DNA of 46,692 nucleotides, from positions 1 through 46,692 of the forward strand of contig CALJGU010000145.1 in the NCBI GenBank assembly GCA_938075565.1, in the 5' to 3' direction. Positions 35,800 through 43,725 of the stretch are shown piece by piece (position 1 is the first letter of the stretch; every line of letters begins with the position of its first letter). The stretch comes from an uncultured Opitutales bacterium. GTDB lineage: Bacteria > Verrucomicrobiota > Verrucomicrobiia > Opitutales > UBA2995. The position numbers were made by a program, and so were the translations under genes. The notes beneath the pieces were generated by a model that did not search any database, was not told the DNA's origin, and saw nothing but the letters and a program-made list of their open reading frames with translations.

Positions 35800-37227
35800 A
35801 TGAATTCATTCTGCTGTAGGCTTTGCATCATTGCCGCCATTCTCAGTGTTTCTAGTGGTTGTGCGCTGCACCGCGTTGATGAAAATGCTCAACGTTTGGA
35901 GACTCAGGTTCCCAGTGCCTATGCAGAGCATTCAACCGGTGCTTGTTTGCCAGGCAGCTGGAGCCGATCCTGGTGGGAGAGCTTCGATGACGAAGAGTTG
36001 AATCGCCTTGTCTCAATTGGACTGACGAACAGCTATTCCATTCAACAGTTTACCGCGCGGATTGATCAAGCTTTGGCCCTGAGCAAACAGGCTGGCGCTC
36101 GCTTATATCCTTCGATCGATTTAGCAGCGGGGTACGATATGGAGTGGGATGGTGAAACGTCCTCGGGATCCTCAGGTGATCGAGAAGAGTTCTCCAATGT
36201 GGGGTTGTCACTTCGCTGGGAGGCGGATTTGTGGAGACGGTTATCTTCAGTACGTCGTGCCGAAGTACTCGAATTCGAAGCTTCAGTGGAGGATTGGTTG
36301 GGAGCTCGACTTTTACTTTCGAGCGCAATCGCGGAAACCTATTTTGAAATCAAGGAACAGCGCCGTCAGTTGGAAGTGATTCAAGCTCAACTGGAGATCA
36401 ATGAGTCCTTGCAAAAGCTTACGTCGCTGCGTTTTGGCCAAGGTCAGTCTTCTATTGTGGATGTGCTTCAACAGCAGGAGCAATTGGAGGAAACAAAAGC
36501 GCGTGTGCCACAGGCAGAATTTAGAATTGGACAACTTGAGTATGCGCTAGAGGTTCTACTTGGTCGGACTCCAGGAGGAGAACCGTTAGCTACTTCAACA
36601 GAACTTGGTCGACCACCCATGTTACCAGCCGTTGGAATACCATCTGAATTGTTAACGCGACGTCCTGACTTAAGGGCTGCTCAAAAACGCGTGCTTGCGT
36701 TGGATTATGATGTCGGTTCTGCTGTGGTGAACCAGCTTCCTTCACTTGTTTTGGGTGGATCGGTTGACTGGCGAGGGGACCCGAGCCTCGGAGATGAAAT
36801 CAGTTCCGTATTCGCCCGACTGAGTGCTCCCTTGTTTCGTGCTGGAGAATTGAAAGCGGAAGTTCGATTTCGGAAAGCGCGCCTCGACGATGCCTTAGCC
36901 GGTTACGCCAATCAGTATCTCATCGCGCTGGCGGAAGTAGAGAGTGCATTGCTCGAAGAGCGCAAGTTTGAGGAGCGCTTAGAGTTAGTCGAAAATCAGC
37001 TTGTTACTGCTCAACGATTGCTTGCCGAGTCGCGCAATCGATTCAGTCAGGGACTTACTGATTATCTTCCCGTTTTTACCTCCCTCAATATTGTTCAGAA
37101 TTTGGAGCGCGATGTTGTCGTTGCGCGCCGCTCGGTGCTTAGCGCCAGAGTCGGACTACACCGATCATTAGGTGGCCCCATGGTTACACCTGAGACTCCC
37201 AATTTGTATTCCCTTTCGAATGATTAA
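35800..37227 (+). CDS. Outer-membrane efflux lipoprotein (TolC/OprM family)
   Basis: A 475-residue outer-membrane factor of the NodT/OprM type. The lipobox VSSGC gives a lipidated C21. Two OEP repeats are visible: the first with WWESFDDEELNRLVSIGL and the long helix around LGARLLLSSAIAETYFEIKE, the second with ELLTRRPDLRAAQKRV and LLAESRNRFSQGLTDYL. It should form the trimeric outer-membrane channel for the RND pump encoded next. The start at 35800 was chosen at the basic start of the lipoprotein signal. It overlaps the adaptor gene by 8 bases (ATGATTAA), so the two are translationally coupled. Confidence 0.94.
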   Translation: MNSFCCRLCIIAAILSVSSGCALHRVDENAQRLETQVPSAYAEHSTGACLPGSWSRSWWESFDDEELNRLVSIGLTNSYSIQQFTARIDQALALSKQAGARLYPSIDLAAGYDMEWDGETSSGSSGDREEFSNVGLSLRWEADLWRRLSSVRRAEVLEFEASVEDWLGARLLLSSAIAETYFEIKEQRRQLEVIQAQLEINESLQKLTSLRFGQGQSSIVDVLQQQEQLEETKARVPQAEFRIGQLEYALEVLLGRTPGGEPLATSTELGRPPMLPAVGIPSELLTRRPDLRAAQKRVLALDYDVGSAVVNQLPSLVLGGSVDWRGDPSLGDEISSVFARLSAPLFRAGELKAEVRFRKARLDDALAGYANQYLIALAEVESALLEERKFEERLELVENQLVTAQRLLAESRNRFSQGLTDYLPVFTSLNIVQNLERDVVVARRSVLSARVGLHRSLGGPMVTPETPNLYSLSND

Positions 37228-38428
37228 GAAATCCACCATCAGTACTTTTTTTACGATAATTATCATCCTCGCCGTTGGTGCCGGAGCATTTTACCTCCTC
37301 ATCACCACAGGACCTGAAACCCTGCCAGAGGAGCAGGCCAGTTCGGCCAAATTAGTTCAGACTATTCCATTGGTGCCGTATACTCGGTCCGTCTCCGTAA
37401 GCGCTCAAGGGAGTGTAATTCCTTCCAGGACGGTGACTATTAAGCCTCAGGTATCCGGTCAGGTGATCTGGCAGAGTGATTCTGTAACTGTCGGTGGTTA
37501 CGTGAAGGCCGGCGAAGAATTAATCCGAATTGATCCTAAGGACTATGAGCTGGCTTTGTCTGAGACACGTTCGAATTTTGAGACGGCACGTTTTGAACGG
37601 GAGGTCGAAAGTGGCAGGCAGGTAATAGCTCAGCGTGAGTGGAATGAGCTTCAGTCAGATCTTGATATGGAAGAGGTTAACCGGTCGCTGGTGTTACGTG
37701 AACCTCACCTCAGGAGAGCGGAGGCCCTGATGGAGAAGGCTAACAACGATATTGAAGTGGCTGAGCTGCAGATTTCCCGAACGGTGATTGAGGCTCCCTT
37801 TAATGCCATGGTTGTAAACGAATCGGTTGAAGTGGGTCAGCTCCTGAATCCCGGTTCTGAAATCTGCGAATTAGTAGGCACAGACGAATTTTGGATACAG
37901 ACCAAGATTCCCTTTTCTGAATTGAAGTGGGTCAAGTTTCCCAAAGATGGAGAACCCGGTGCACTGGCCCGCGTCTTATTGGACGTTGGAGATGGTCAGG
38001 TGGAACAGTGGGAAGGCGAAGTGATACGATTGTTGAGTGACCTCGATCCACTCGGACGCATGGCTCGTGTAATCATCTCAGTCAAAGATCCTCTGGCTCT
38101 CTATGGCAAATCCAGCAGCACGCTTCCTTTGCTACTTGGTAGTTATGTCGAAGTGGAGATTGATGCAGGGGAGTTAGAGAATTCTATCACGATTCCGAGA
38201 GAGGCTTTACGGGAGGGAAACAAAATCTGGGTTGTTGGACCTGATAAGCTTCTAAAGGTCGTTGAGGCTAGTGTACTCTGGCCTGAAAAAGACACTTTGT
38301 TGATATCCGGCGATCTTGAAAGAGGTGAGGAACTGATTGTTAGCGATCTTCGTGTCGCTTTACCGGGAATGGAAGTCGACCCTCAACCCTCTACTGCATA
38401 CTCCGAACTTTTGACAGGAACCCCATGA
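37220..38428 (+). CDS. RND efflux membrane-fusion (periplasmic adaptor) protein
   Basis: A 402-residue HlyD/AcrA-like adaptor. One N-terminal anchor helix (about 6-27) is followed by a lipoyl/biotinyl-like motif (TIKPQVSGQVIWQ, then VGGYVKAGEELIRIDPKDY), a coiled-coil hairpin (about 110-180), and the second half-lipoyl segment (TVIEAPFNAMVVNESVEVGQ). The start at 37220 was chosen over 37172 because it begins the anchor helix and overlaps the previous stop codon. It links the inner-membrane pump to the outer-membrane channel. Confidence 0.95.
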   Translation: MIKKSTISTFFTIIIILAVGAGAFYLLITTGPETLPEEQASSAKLVQTIPLVPYTRSVSVSAQGSVIPSRTVTIKPQVSGQVIWQSDSVTVGGYVKAGEELIRIDPKDYELALSETRSNFETARFEREVESGRQVIAQREWNELQSDLDMEEVNRSLVLREPHLRRAEALMEKANNDIEVAELQISRTVIEAPFNAMVVNESVEVGQLLNPGSEICELVGTDEFWIQTKIPFSELKWVKFPKDGEPGALARVLLDVGDGQVEQWEGEVIRLLSDLDPLGRMARVIISVKDPLALYGKSSSTLPLLLGSYVEVEIDAGELENSITIPREALREGNKIWVVGPDKLLKVVEASVLWPEKDTLLISGDLERGEELIVSDLRVALPGMEVDPQPSTAYSELLTGTP

Positions 38429-38438
38429 GGAAAGCGCT

Positions 38439-41400
38439 ATGAAAAGTAACAGCTTTAATGACACCTCGAACGTATCAGGCCTCATCGCCTGGTTTGCCAG
38501 GAACCATGTAGCTGCCAACTTACTTATGTTGGCTATTATTGTGGTTGGCCTGGTCGTAGCCCGAAATATTCGTCAGGAAATTTATCCCCTGTTTGAAGTC
38601 GATACGGTTGAAGTCGATATGCAATACCGAGGCGCGAGCCCCGAAGAAGTTGAGCAATCCGTTATTCTGCCTATTGAGTCGGAGTTACGTGGACTGGAGC
38701 TTACACGGCGTATCGAATCTTCTGCGTCCGAAGGTAGAGCCAGCGTATCGGTCGAGATCATGCCAGGCTTTGACCGCAATCGAGCCCTGCAGGAAGTTAC
38801 AGCCTCAGTCGCCCGTATCAGTTTATTTCCTGATGAGACCGAACCTCCTATTGTCTCACTTGGAACAAGTCGGCGCCGAGGGGTTAATTACGTAGCGGTC
38901 TCCGGAAATATCGATATTCGAACTTTGATTCAATTTGCCCACGAGGTTGAGGATGGTCTACTGGCTCAACCCGAGATCGCTTTGGTTGAATTGACCGGCG
39001 TTCGTCGCCCGGAAATCTTGATTGAAGTTCCCCAGACCCAACTTCGGTCCTTAAATCTAACCCTTCAGCAAATTGCCCAGGCCATAGACCGTGCGGCTTT
39101 AGATGTTCCGGCGGGTACTATGAAAACAGCGGGCGGTGATATTCTATTGAGGACGACCGAGCGCCGCTACTTCGGCAGTGAATTTGAGGAGATCCCGATT
39201 AAGAGCAGTAACACAGGAGCCGAAATTAAACTCGGAGATATTGCCTACATTGAAGACGGGTTTGAAGAGACCAAACGTGAATCGTATTACAATGGTAAGC
39301 AGGCCGTATTACTTTCCGTTTATGCATCAGAAAGTCAGCCACCGATTAAAGTGGCTCATGCTGTTAGCCGCTACATTAAGCAGTTGGCTCCCACGCTCCC
39401 AGAATCCGTTGATGTAGAGGTGAGTTATGATCGGACTGAAGATTATCGAGAGCGGATCAATCTCCTTCGCTTCAACGGAACGATCGGGTTGCTCTTAGTT
39501 CTGCTGGCACTCGGAATGTTGCTCGAACTACGCGTGGCATTTTGGACGGCTATCGGTATCCCGGTTTCTATTCTTGGTTCCTTGATTCTTCTTCCAATGA
39601 TGGATGCCAGCGTAAATATGATCTCGGTTTTTGGCTTCATCGTGACGCTTGGAATTGTAGTCGATGATGCGGTGGTTGTAGGGGAGGACATCTTTCACAA
39701 AATATCTCAGGGGATGACGCGCTTAGACGCAGCGGTGGCCGGTGTAAGAGAAATGACAATACCTGTCATATTTGCGGTGAGTACCAACATCATTGCTTTT
39801 CTGCCACTCTTCTTTGTGCCCGGTGAAAGTGGTCGGTTCTTACATGTATTACCCGCGGTGATCATCGCTGTATTCACTGTTTCTTTGATCGAAGTGCTTT
39901 TCATTCTTCCTTCTCATCTGGCTTTCTCGAAAAAGAACCCTCATACGAATTCTCTGTTTTCTCGCTTTGATCGGTTTCAGACGAAACTGCGGTTGAAATT
40001 GGACGCCGGGATGGAGAATTTCTACCGCCCGATTTTGCATACTGTCATCCGTTTTCGCTATATAACCATAGCCGTGTTTGCTGCATCGCTCATGATCGTC
40101 ATTGGTTATACTTGGAGTGGGCGAGTGAACTTTACTTTCAATCCGACGATTGAGAATGATTATATTCAGGGCGAATTGGAGATGCCTACAGGAACCCCAA
40201 TTAAACGAACCCGTGAAGTGATTTTTATTATAGAGGAAGCCGCTAAGCGTGCGATTGCCAAATTGGAAGATGAGAATCCGGATTTCGTTCGCAATATTCG
40301 TGTGTCAGTCGCAGACCGTGGCAATGACAACGCAGCCCGAGTAGCCATCAAGCTGGTGCCGCAAAACTATCGCAAAGTAACCGGTGCTGGATTTGTCAAC
40401 GTATGGCGAGAGGAAGTCCCCGAGATTCCAGATATTGAATCGTTGTTCTTTGACTACCTGGCTGGTCCCGGAGGAGAAGCTGCGATTTATATTCAGTTGT
40501 CTCATCCCGATGTTGATACACTGCGCCAGGCCGCCGAGGAACTCGGTGAAATGGTGGCTCGTTATCCAGGGGTAACCGATATTCGTAAAGGATTTGGACG
40601 TGAAATGCCTCAGCTAAGTTTCGAAATCAAACCTGCTGGACAGGCCATGGGAATTACCGCTCGTGACCTAGGGCAACAGATTCGCAACGCCTTCTACGGG
40701 GCGGAAGCTCTTCGGCAACCACGTGAACGTGAAGAACTTCGAGTCATGGTTCGCTTGCCCGAAAAGGATCGTCGTTCTCTAAGTGCTCTGGAGGGATTAT
40801 TAATCAAGGCACCCAATGGAGCAGAGATCCCCATTTCTCAGGCTGCTGAAATCACGGAAACTACAGCACCCGTGCGGATTACTCGTGTGGATGGAGCTCG
40901 CGTGGTGAATGTGACGGCCAATGTCATCGCCAGTGTGACCAATGGAAACAAAGTGCTGACATCTATGGAGAAAAAAGAACTTCCGGAACTGCTGAATCGT
41001 TTCCCGGGATTGCGTTATACCTTTGAAGGGGAACAGCGGGATCAGCGTGAAGCCACGAGTAGTTTGAGCGTCGGTTTGACTGCCTCTCTATTTGCTATCT
41101 TTGCCATCATGGCTTCTTTTCTTCGCAGCTATATTCAATCTGCGGTGGTCCTAATGACGATTCCTTGGGGCTTAGCCGGTGCAGTCGTGGGGCATATCCT
41201 ACTTGGTTTCGACCTGAGCATTTATAGTGTTCTGGGGATGATCGCACTCTGTGGAATGGTCGTAAATGGAGGCTTCGTGCTGGCGGTGACTCGAAACAGA
41301 TACGTGGATCGTGGACTCTCATTAAATGAGGCAACGATCGAGGCAGCTAAGCGTCGATTCAGGCCGATTTTTCTGACCGCTATTACAACTTTCCTGGGAT

Positions 41401-41627
41401 TGGGTCCCATGATTTTCGAGACAAACGAACAGGCGCTTTTCCTAGTTCCCATGGCTATCTCATTGGGGGTAGGAACTTTGGCTTCCTCTCTAGTGGTCTT
41501 GATTCTGGTTCCGGTGGCCTTTGTGATCATTGAGGAGATCAAAGGCCTTAGATCCGGAGAGAAACAAGAGGAGGATTCACTGCCTCCTTTGGGGGGTGAG
41601 GTCTTTCATGCCCGTCAAAAACTGTGA
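38439..41627 (+). CDS. RND-superfamily efflux transporter
   Basis: A 1062-residue inner-membrane pump of the RND superfamily. It has twelve transmembrane helices in two halves, with large periplasmic loops after the first and seventh. TM4 carries the proton-relay acidic pair in LGIVVDDAVVVGEDI. Other family elements are YRGASPEEVEQSVILPIE and IPVSILGSLIL. A gagga ribosome binding site lies 8 bases before the ATG, and the gene starts 10 bases after the adaptor stop codon. The efflux substrate cannot be inferred. Confidence 0.96.
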   Translation: MKSNSFNDTSNVSGLIAWFARNHVAANLLMLAIIVVGLVVARNIRQEIYPLFEVDTVEVDMQYRGASPEEVEQSVILPIESELRGLELTRRIESSASEGRASVSVEIMPGFDRNRALQEVTASVARISLFPDETEPPIVSLGTSRRRGVNYVAVSGNIDIRTLIQFAHEVEDGLLAQPEIALVELTGVRRPEILIEVPQTQLRSLNLTLQQIAQAIDRAALDVPAGTMKTAGGDILLRTTERRYFGSEFEEIPIKSSNTGAEIKLGDIAYIEDGFEETKRESYYNGKQAVLLSVYASESQPPIKVAHAVSRYIKQLAPTLPESVDVEVSYDRTEDYRERINLLRFNGTIGLLLVLLALGMLLELRVAFWTAIGIPVSILGSLILLPMMDASVNMISVFGFIVTLGIVVDDAVVVGEDIFHKISQGMTRLDAAVAGVREMTIPVIFAVSTNIIAFLPLFFVPGESGRFLHVLPAVIIAVFTVSLIEVLFILPSHLAFSKKNPHTNSLFSRFDRFQTKLRLKLDAGMENFYRPILHTVIRFRYITIAVFAASLMIVIGYTWSGRVNFTFNPTIENDYIQGELEMPTGTPIKRTREVIFIIEEAAKRAIAKLEDENPDFVRNIRVSVADRGNDNAARVAIKLVPQNYRKVTGAGFVNVWREEVPEIPDIESLFFDYLAGPGGEAAIYIQLSHPDVDTLRQAAEELGEMVARYPGVTDIRKGFGREMPQLSFEIKPAGQAMGITARDLGQQIRNAFYGAEALRQPREREELRVMVRLPEKDRRSLSALEGLLIKAPNGAEIPISQAAEITETTAPVRITRVDGARVVNVTANVIASVTNGNKVLTSMEKKELPELLNRFPGLRYTFEGEQRDQREATSSLSVGLTASLFAIFAIMASFLRSYIQSAVVLMTIPWGLAGAVVGHILLGFDLSIYSVLGMIALCGMVVNGGFVLAVTRNRYVDRGLSLNEATIEAAKRRFRPIFLTAITTFLGLGPMIFETNEQALFLVPMAISLGVGTLASSLVVLILVPVAFVIIEEIKGLRSGEKQEEDSLPPLGGEVFHARQKL

Positions 41628-41635
41628 AACCTTAG

Positions 41636-41665
41636 GGGTAAATCAGGGGTTCTACTGATTTACCC
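41636..41665 (+). terminator. Hairpin after the efflux operon
   Basis: A 10-bp perfect stem gggtaaatca/tgatttaccc (41636-41645 with 41656-41665) lies 8 bases past the pump stop codon. It lacks a T-run, so termination may need Rho, or the hairpin may stabilise the 3' end. Confidence 0.55.
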
Positions 41666-41703
41666 GCGGTTGACCTCCGCAGTTTATTTTCTAAAGTAAT
41701 GAT

Positions 41704-42399
41704 ATGATTCGCCGTGTTTCAGCCTTTGTTTTGATGGTAGTTACTAGCCTGTTGTCGGGCCAGGTAGCTCACGCAATCATTAAGGTCAAAGAGCTTGAAT
41801 CTTAGTACGGCGAGCTGCATGGGCATCTCAAAATGTCTGATAAGACGGTTCTTCTCTTTCCCTCTGCAAAAGTGAATGTTTCACATACCACTGGACAAGC
41901 GACGATTGAGCCCATCGAGGTTATACAATCGACACCTGTTCCGAGAACGGCTGTTGCGCCAGATATTCGAACTCTCAAACGAAAGATCGATCGTCTGTCA
42001 GCTTACGAACAACTAAGATACTGGAAAATGCATCAGATACTTTATCCAGCTAGTAATGTGGAGGATGAGCTGAATCGGGCGTTGGACTTGGTCGAGGCGA
42101 TTCGTAAGCAATCGATAGAAGATCGACAAAAACCCATGGACGCACCTGTGGTCGCTCAGCGTACTTATCGTCGTTCTCGATCTTCCAGTTCTTTCTATTA
42201 TCCGAGCTACGGTTATAGTTCAGCTTATCGTTATCGAAGAGCACATCGTAAAGATACTCAGATCTAATTGGACCGCGTTTATCAACCGCCTGTAGCTGAG
42301 AGTTGGAATACCGCTATGAGTATGGCAGATCGTGGTCGTTCCGAAGCGCTTAGTCTTGTGGAAGGTAGCCGCTCCGCGATTCTAGGAAATACTCGCTAG
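41704..42399 (+). pseudogene. Secreted protein of unknown function, broken by two in-frame stops
   Basis: From the ATG at 41704 one frame encodes a clear signal peptide (MIRRVSAFVLMVVTSLLSGQ, then VAHA), then meets TAG at 41803-41805, continues for 153 codons to TAA at 42265-42267, and runs on for 43 more codons to TAG at 42397-42399. All three parts share the frame and read smoothly across the stops. The middle part has a charged, possibly helical segment (IRTLKRKIDRLSAYEQLRYW) and a Ser/Tyr/Arg-rich stretch near codons 155-180. The whole is 231 residues if the stops are ignored. I do not recognise a family. It may be a pseudogene, a read-through gene or a consensus error. Confidence 0.65.
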
Positions 42400-42505
42400 G
42401 TATTAAACATTACTGCGGAATTCTTAGAGAACATCCCCCATGTATTTATAAGGGACTGGACTCCATGGATGTGAATTCATTAACTAAGTTTTTCTATCCC
42501 GATTT

Positions 42506-43723
42506 ATGAGCTTTCAATCATGGCCGGTGTTCCGGTCTCTTTTCATTTTCAGTTGTTGGATTGTCGTTCTTTCAGTTGCTGTGCATTTGCATGCACAATC
42601 TGCGAGGACCTTCGAATTGGAGGATGGCGACCGTGTTGTTTTTATCGGTAATACGTTTGTAGAACGTGCCATTGACTACGGACATATCGAGACGGCGTTA
42701 ACGACCCAATGGCCCAACAAAAATATAACCTTCCGAAACTTGGGATGGTCAGGCGATGATGCGCGGGGTCGCTCTCGTCGATTCTTTGGTCCGGTTGAAG
42801 ATGGGTTTAAGCATTTGGAAACACATGTAGATGGATTGGCTCCGACGGTGATATTCGTCTCTTATGGAGCGATGGAATCTTACGAGGGCAGGGAAGGCCT
42901 GGCCGACTTCGAGGCAAACATGAACACCTTGTTGGATATGCTGAAGTCTACGAATGCGCGGATCGTCTTACTTTCTACCATTCCACAAGAAAACATGGGA
43001 CCTCCACTTCCTGACCCAGCGGAGAATAATGCCAATCTTAAGTTATACGCTGCTTCCATAGAATCTCTTGCGGCAAAGCGAGACTGCTGGTTCATCGATC
43101 TATTTAGCTATATGGAAGCCGCACTCAAACAATCGAATTCACCACTGACCGATAATGGCGTTCATCTAAACCAGGAGGGTTATCAGGCCGCTGCTCAAGG
43201 GATCTTAAATGGTTTGAGATCTCCATCCCCTCGCAAGATTGTCCAAATCGATGGGCAAGGAAATGTGAATTCCGCAATAGATACGAGGGTTCAACGCGTG
43301 CAGGTTTTGGGCAATGGCTTACTCGTCACGCTGCAGGATAAAGGTCTAAGCAGTGACAAAAAGCTTAGGCTCTCCATCCCTCGCTTATTTAATGGAAGTT
43401 ACAACCTTCGGGTAAACGGTCGGAACCTAGGCACCTATAGTTCTCAGGAGTGGGCAGCTGGTATTGAACTTCCTTGGACACCCGAGGTCGATCAGACAGC
43501 GCTTCTGATGCAAACAATCGTCAAGAAAAACGAACTCTACTTTCACAAATGGCGACCCCAGAACGAAACCTACCTCCGTGGTTTTAGGAAACATGAACAA
43601 GGTCAGAATGTGACCGAGCTTGAGGAGTTCGATCGATATATCGAATTAGAGGAGAGTAAGATCGCAGACTTGAAGCGTCCGCGAACTTACACCCTGCAAC
43701 TTCAACGCGTAATGGAGAGATAA
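42506..43723 (+). CDS. Exported SGNH/GDSL-like protein
   Basis: A 405-residue exported protein. The N-terminal half is SGNH-like: block I reads VVFIGNTFVERA (G48-N49-T50) where active enzymes have GDS, block II includes NLGWSGDD, and block V is DNGVHLNQEGY (D216, H220). Many Planctomycetes and Verrucomicrobia homologues keep this GNT form. The C-terminal half (about 245-405) is a separate region with beta-strand and helical parts. It lies 2 bases before the heme-binding dehydrogenase gene and is probably cotranscribed with it. Hydrolase activity is doubtful because the usual Ser nucleophile is Thr. Confidence 0.8.
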   Translation: MSFQSWPVFRSLFIFSCWIVVLSVAVHLHAQSARTFELEDGDRVVFIGNTFVERAIDYGHIETALTTQWPNKNITFRNLGWSGDDARGRSRRFFGPVEDGFKHLETHVDGLAPTVIFVSYGAMESYEGREGLADFEANMNTLLDMLKSTNARIVLLSTIPQENMGPPLPDPAENNANLKLYAASIESLAAKRDCWFIDLFSYMEAALKQSNSPLTDNGVHLNQEGYQAAAQGILNGLRSPSPRKIVQIDGQGNVNSAIDTRVQRVQVLGNGLLVTLQDKGLSSDKKLRLSIPRLFNGSYNLRVNGRNLGTYSSQEWAAGIELPWTPEVDQTALLMQTIVKKNELYFHKWRPQNETYLRGFRKHEQGQNVTELEEFDRYIELEESKIADLKRPRTYTLQLQRVMER

Positions 43724-43725
43724 TC

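Noticed and set aside
3678-42399. Alternative genetic code with TAA or TAG read as Gln
   Set aside because: Many intact genes in the window end in TAA or TAG at the expected protein end (for example the TonB receptor ends in TAG), so reassignment is not supported; the in-frame stops are better explained as mutations or errors.
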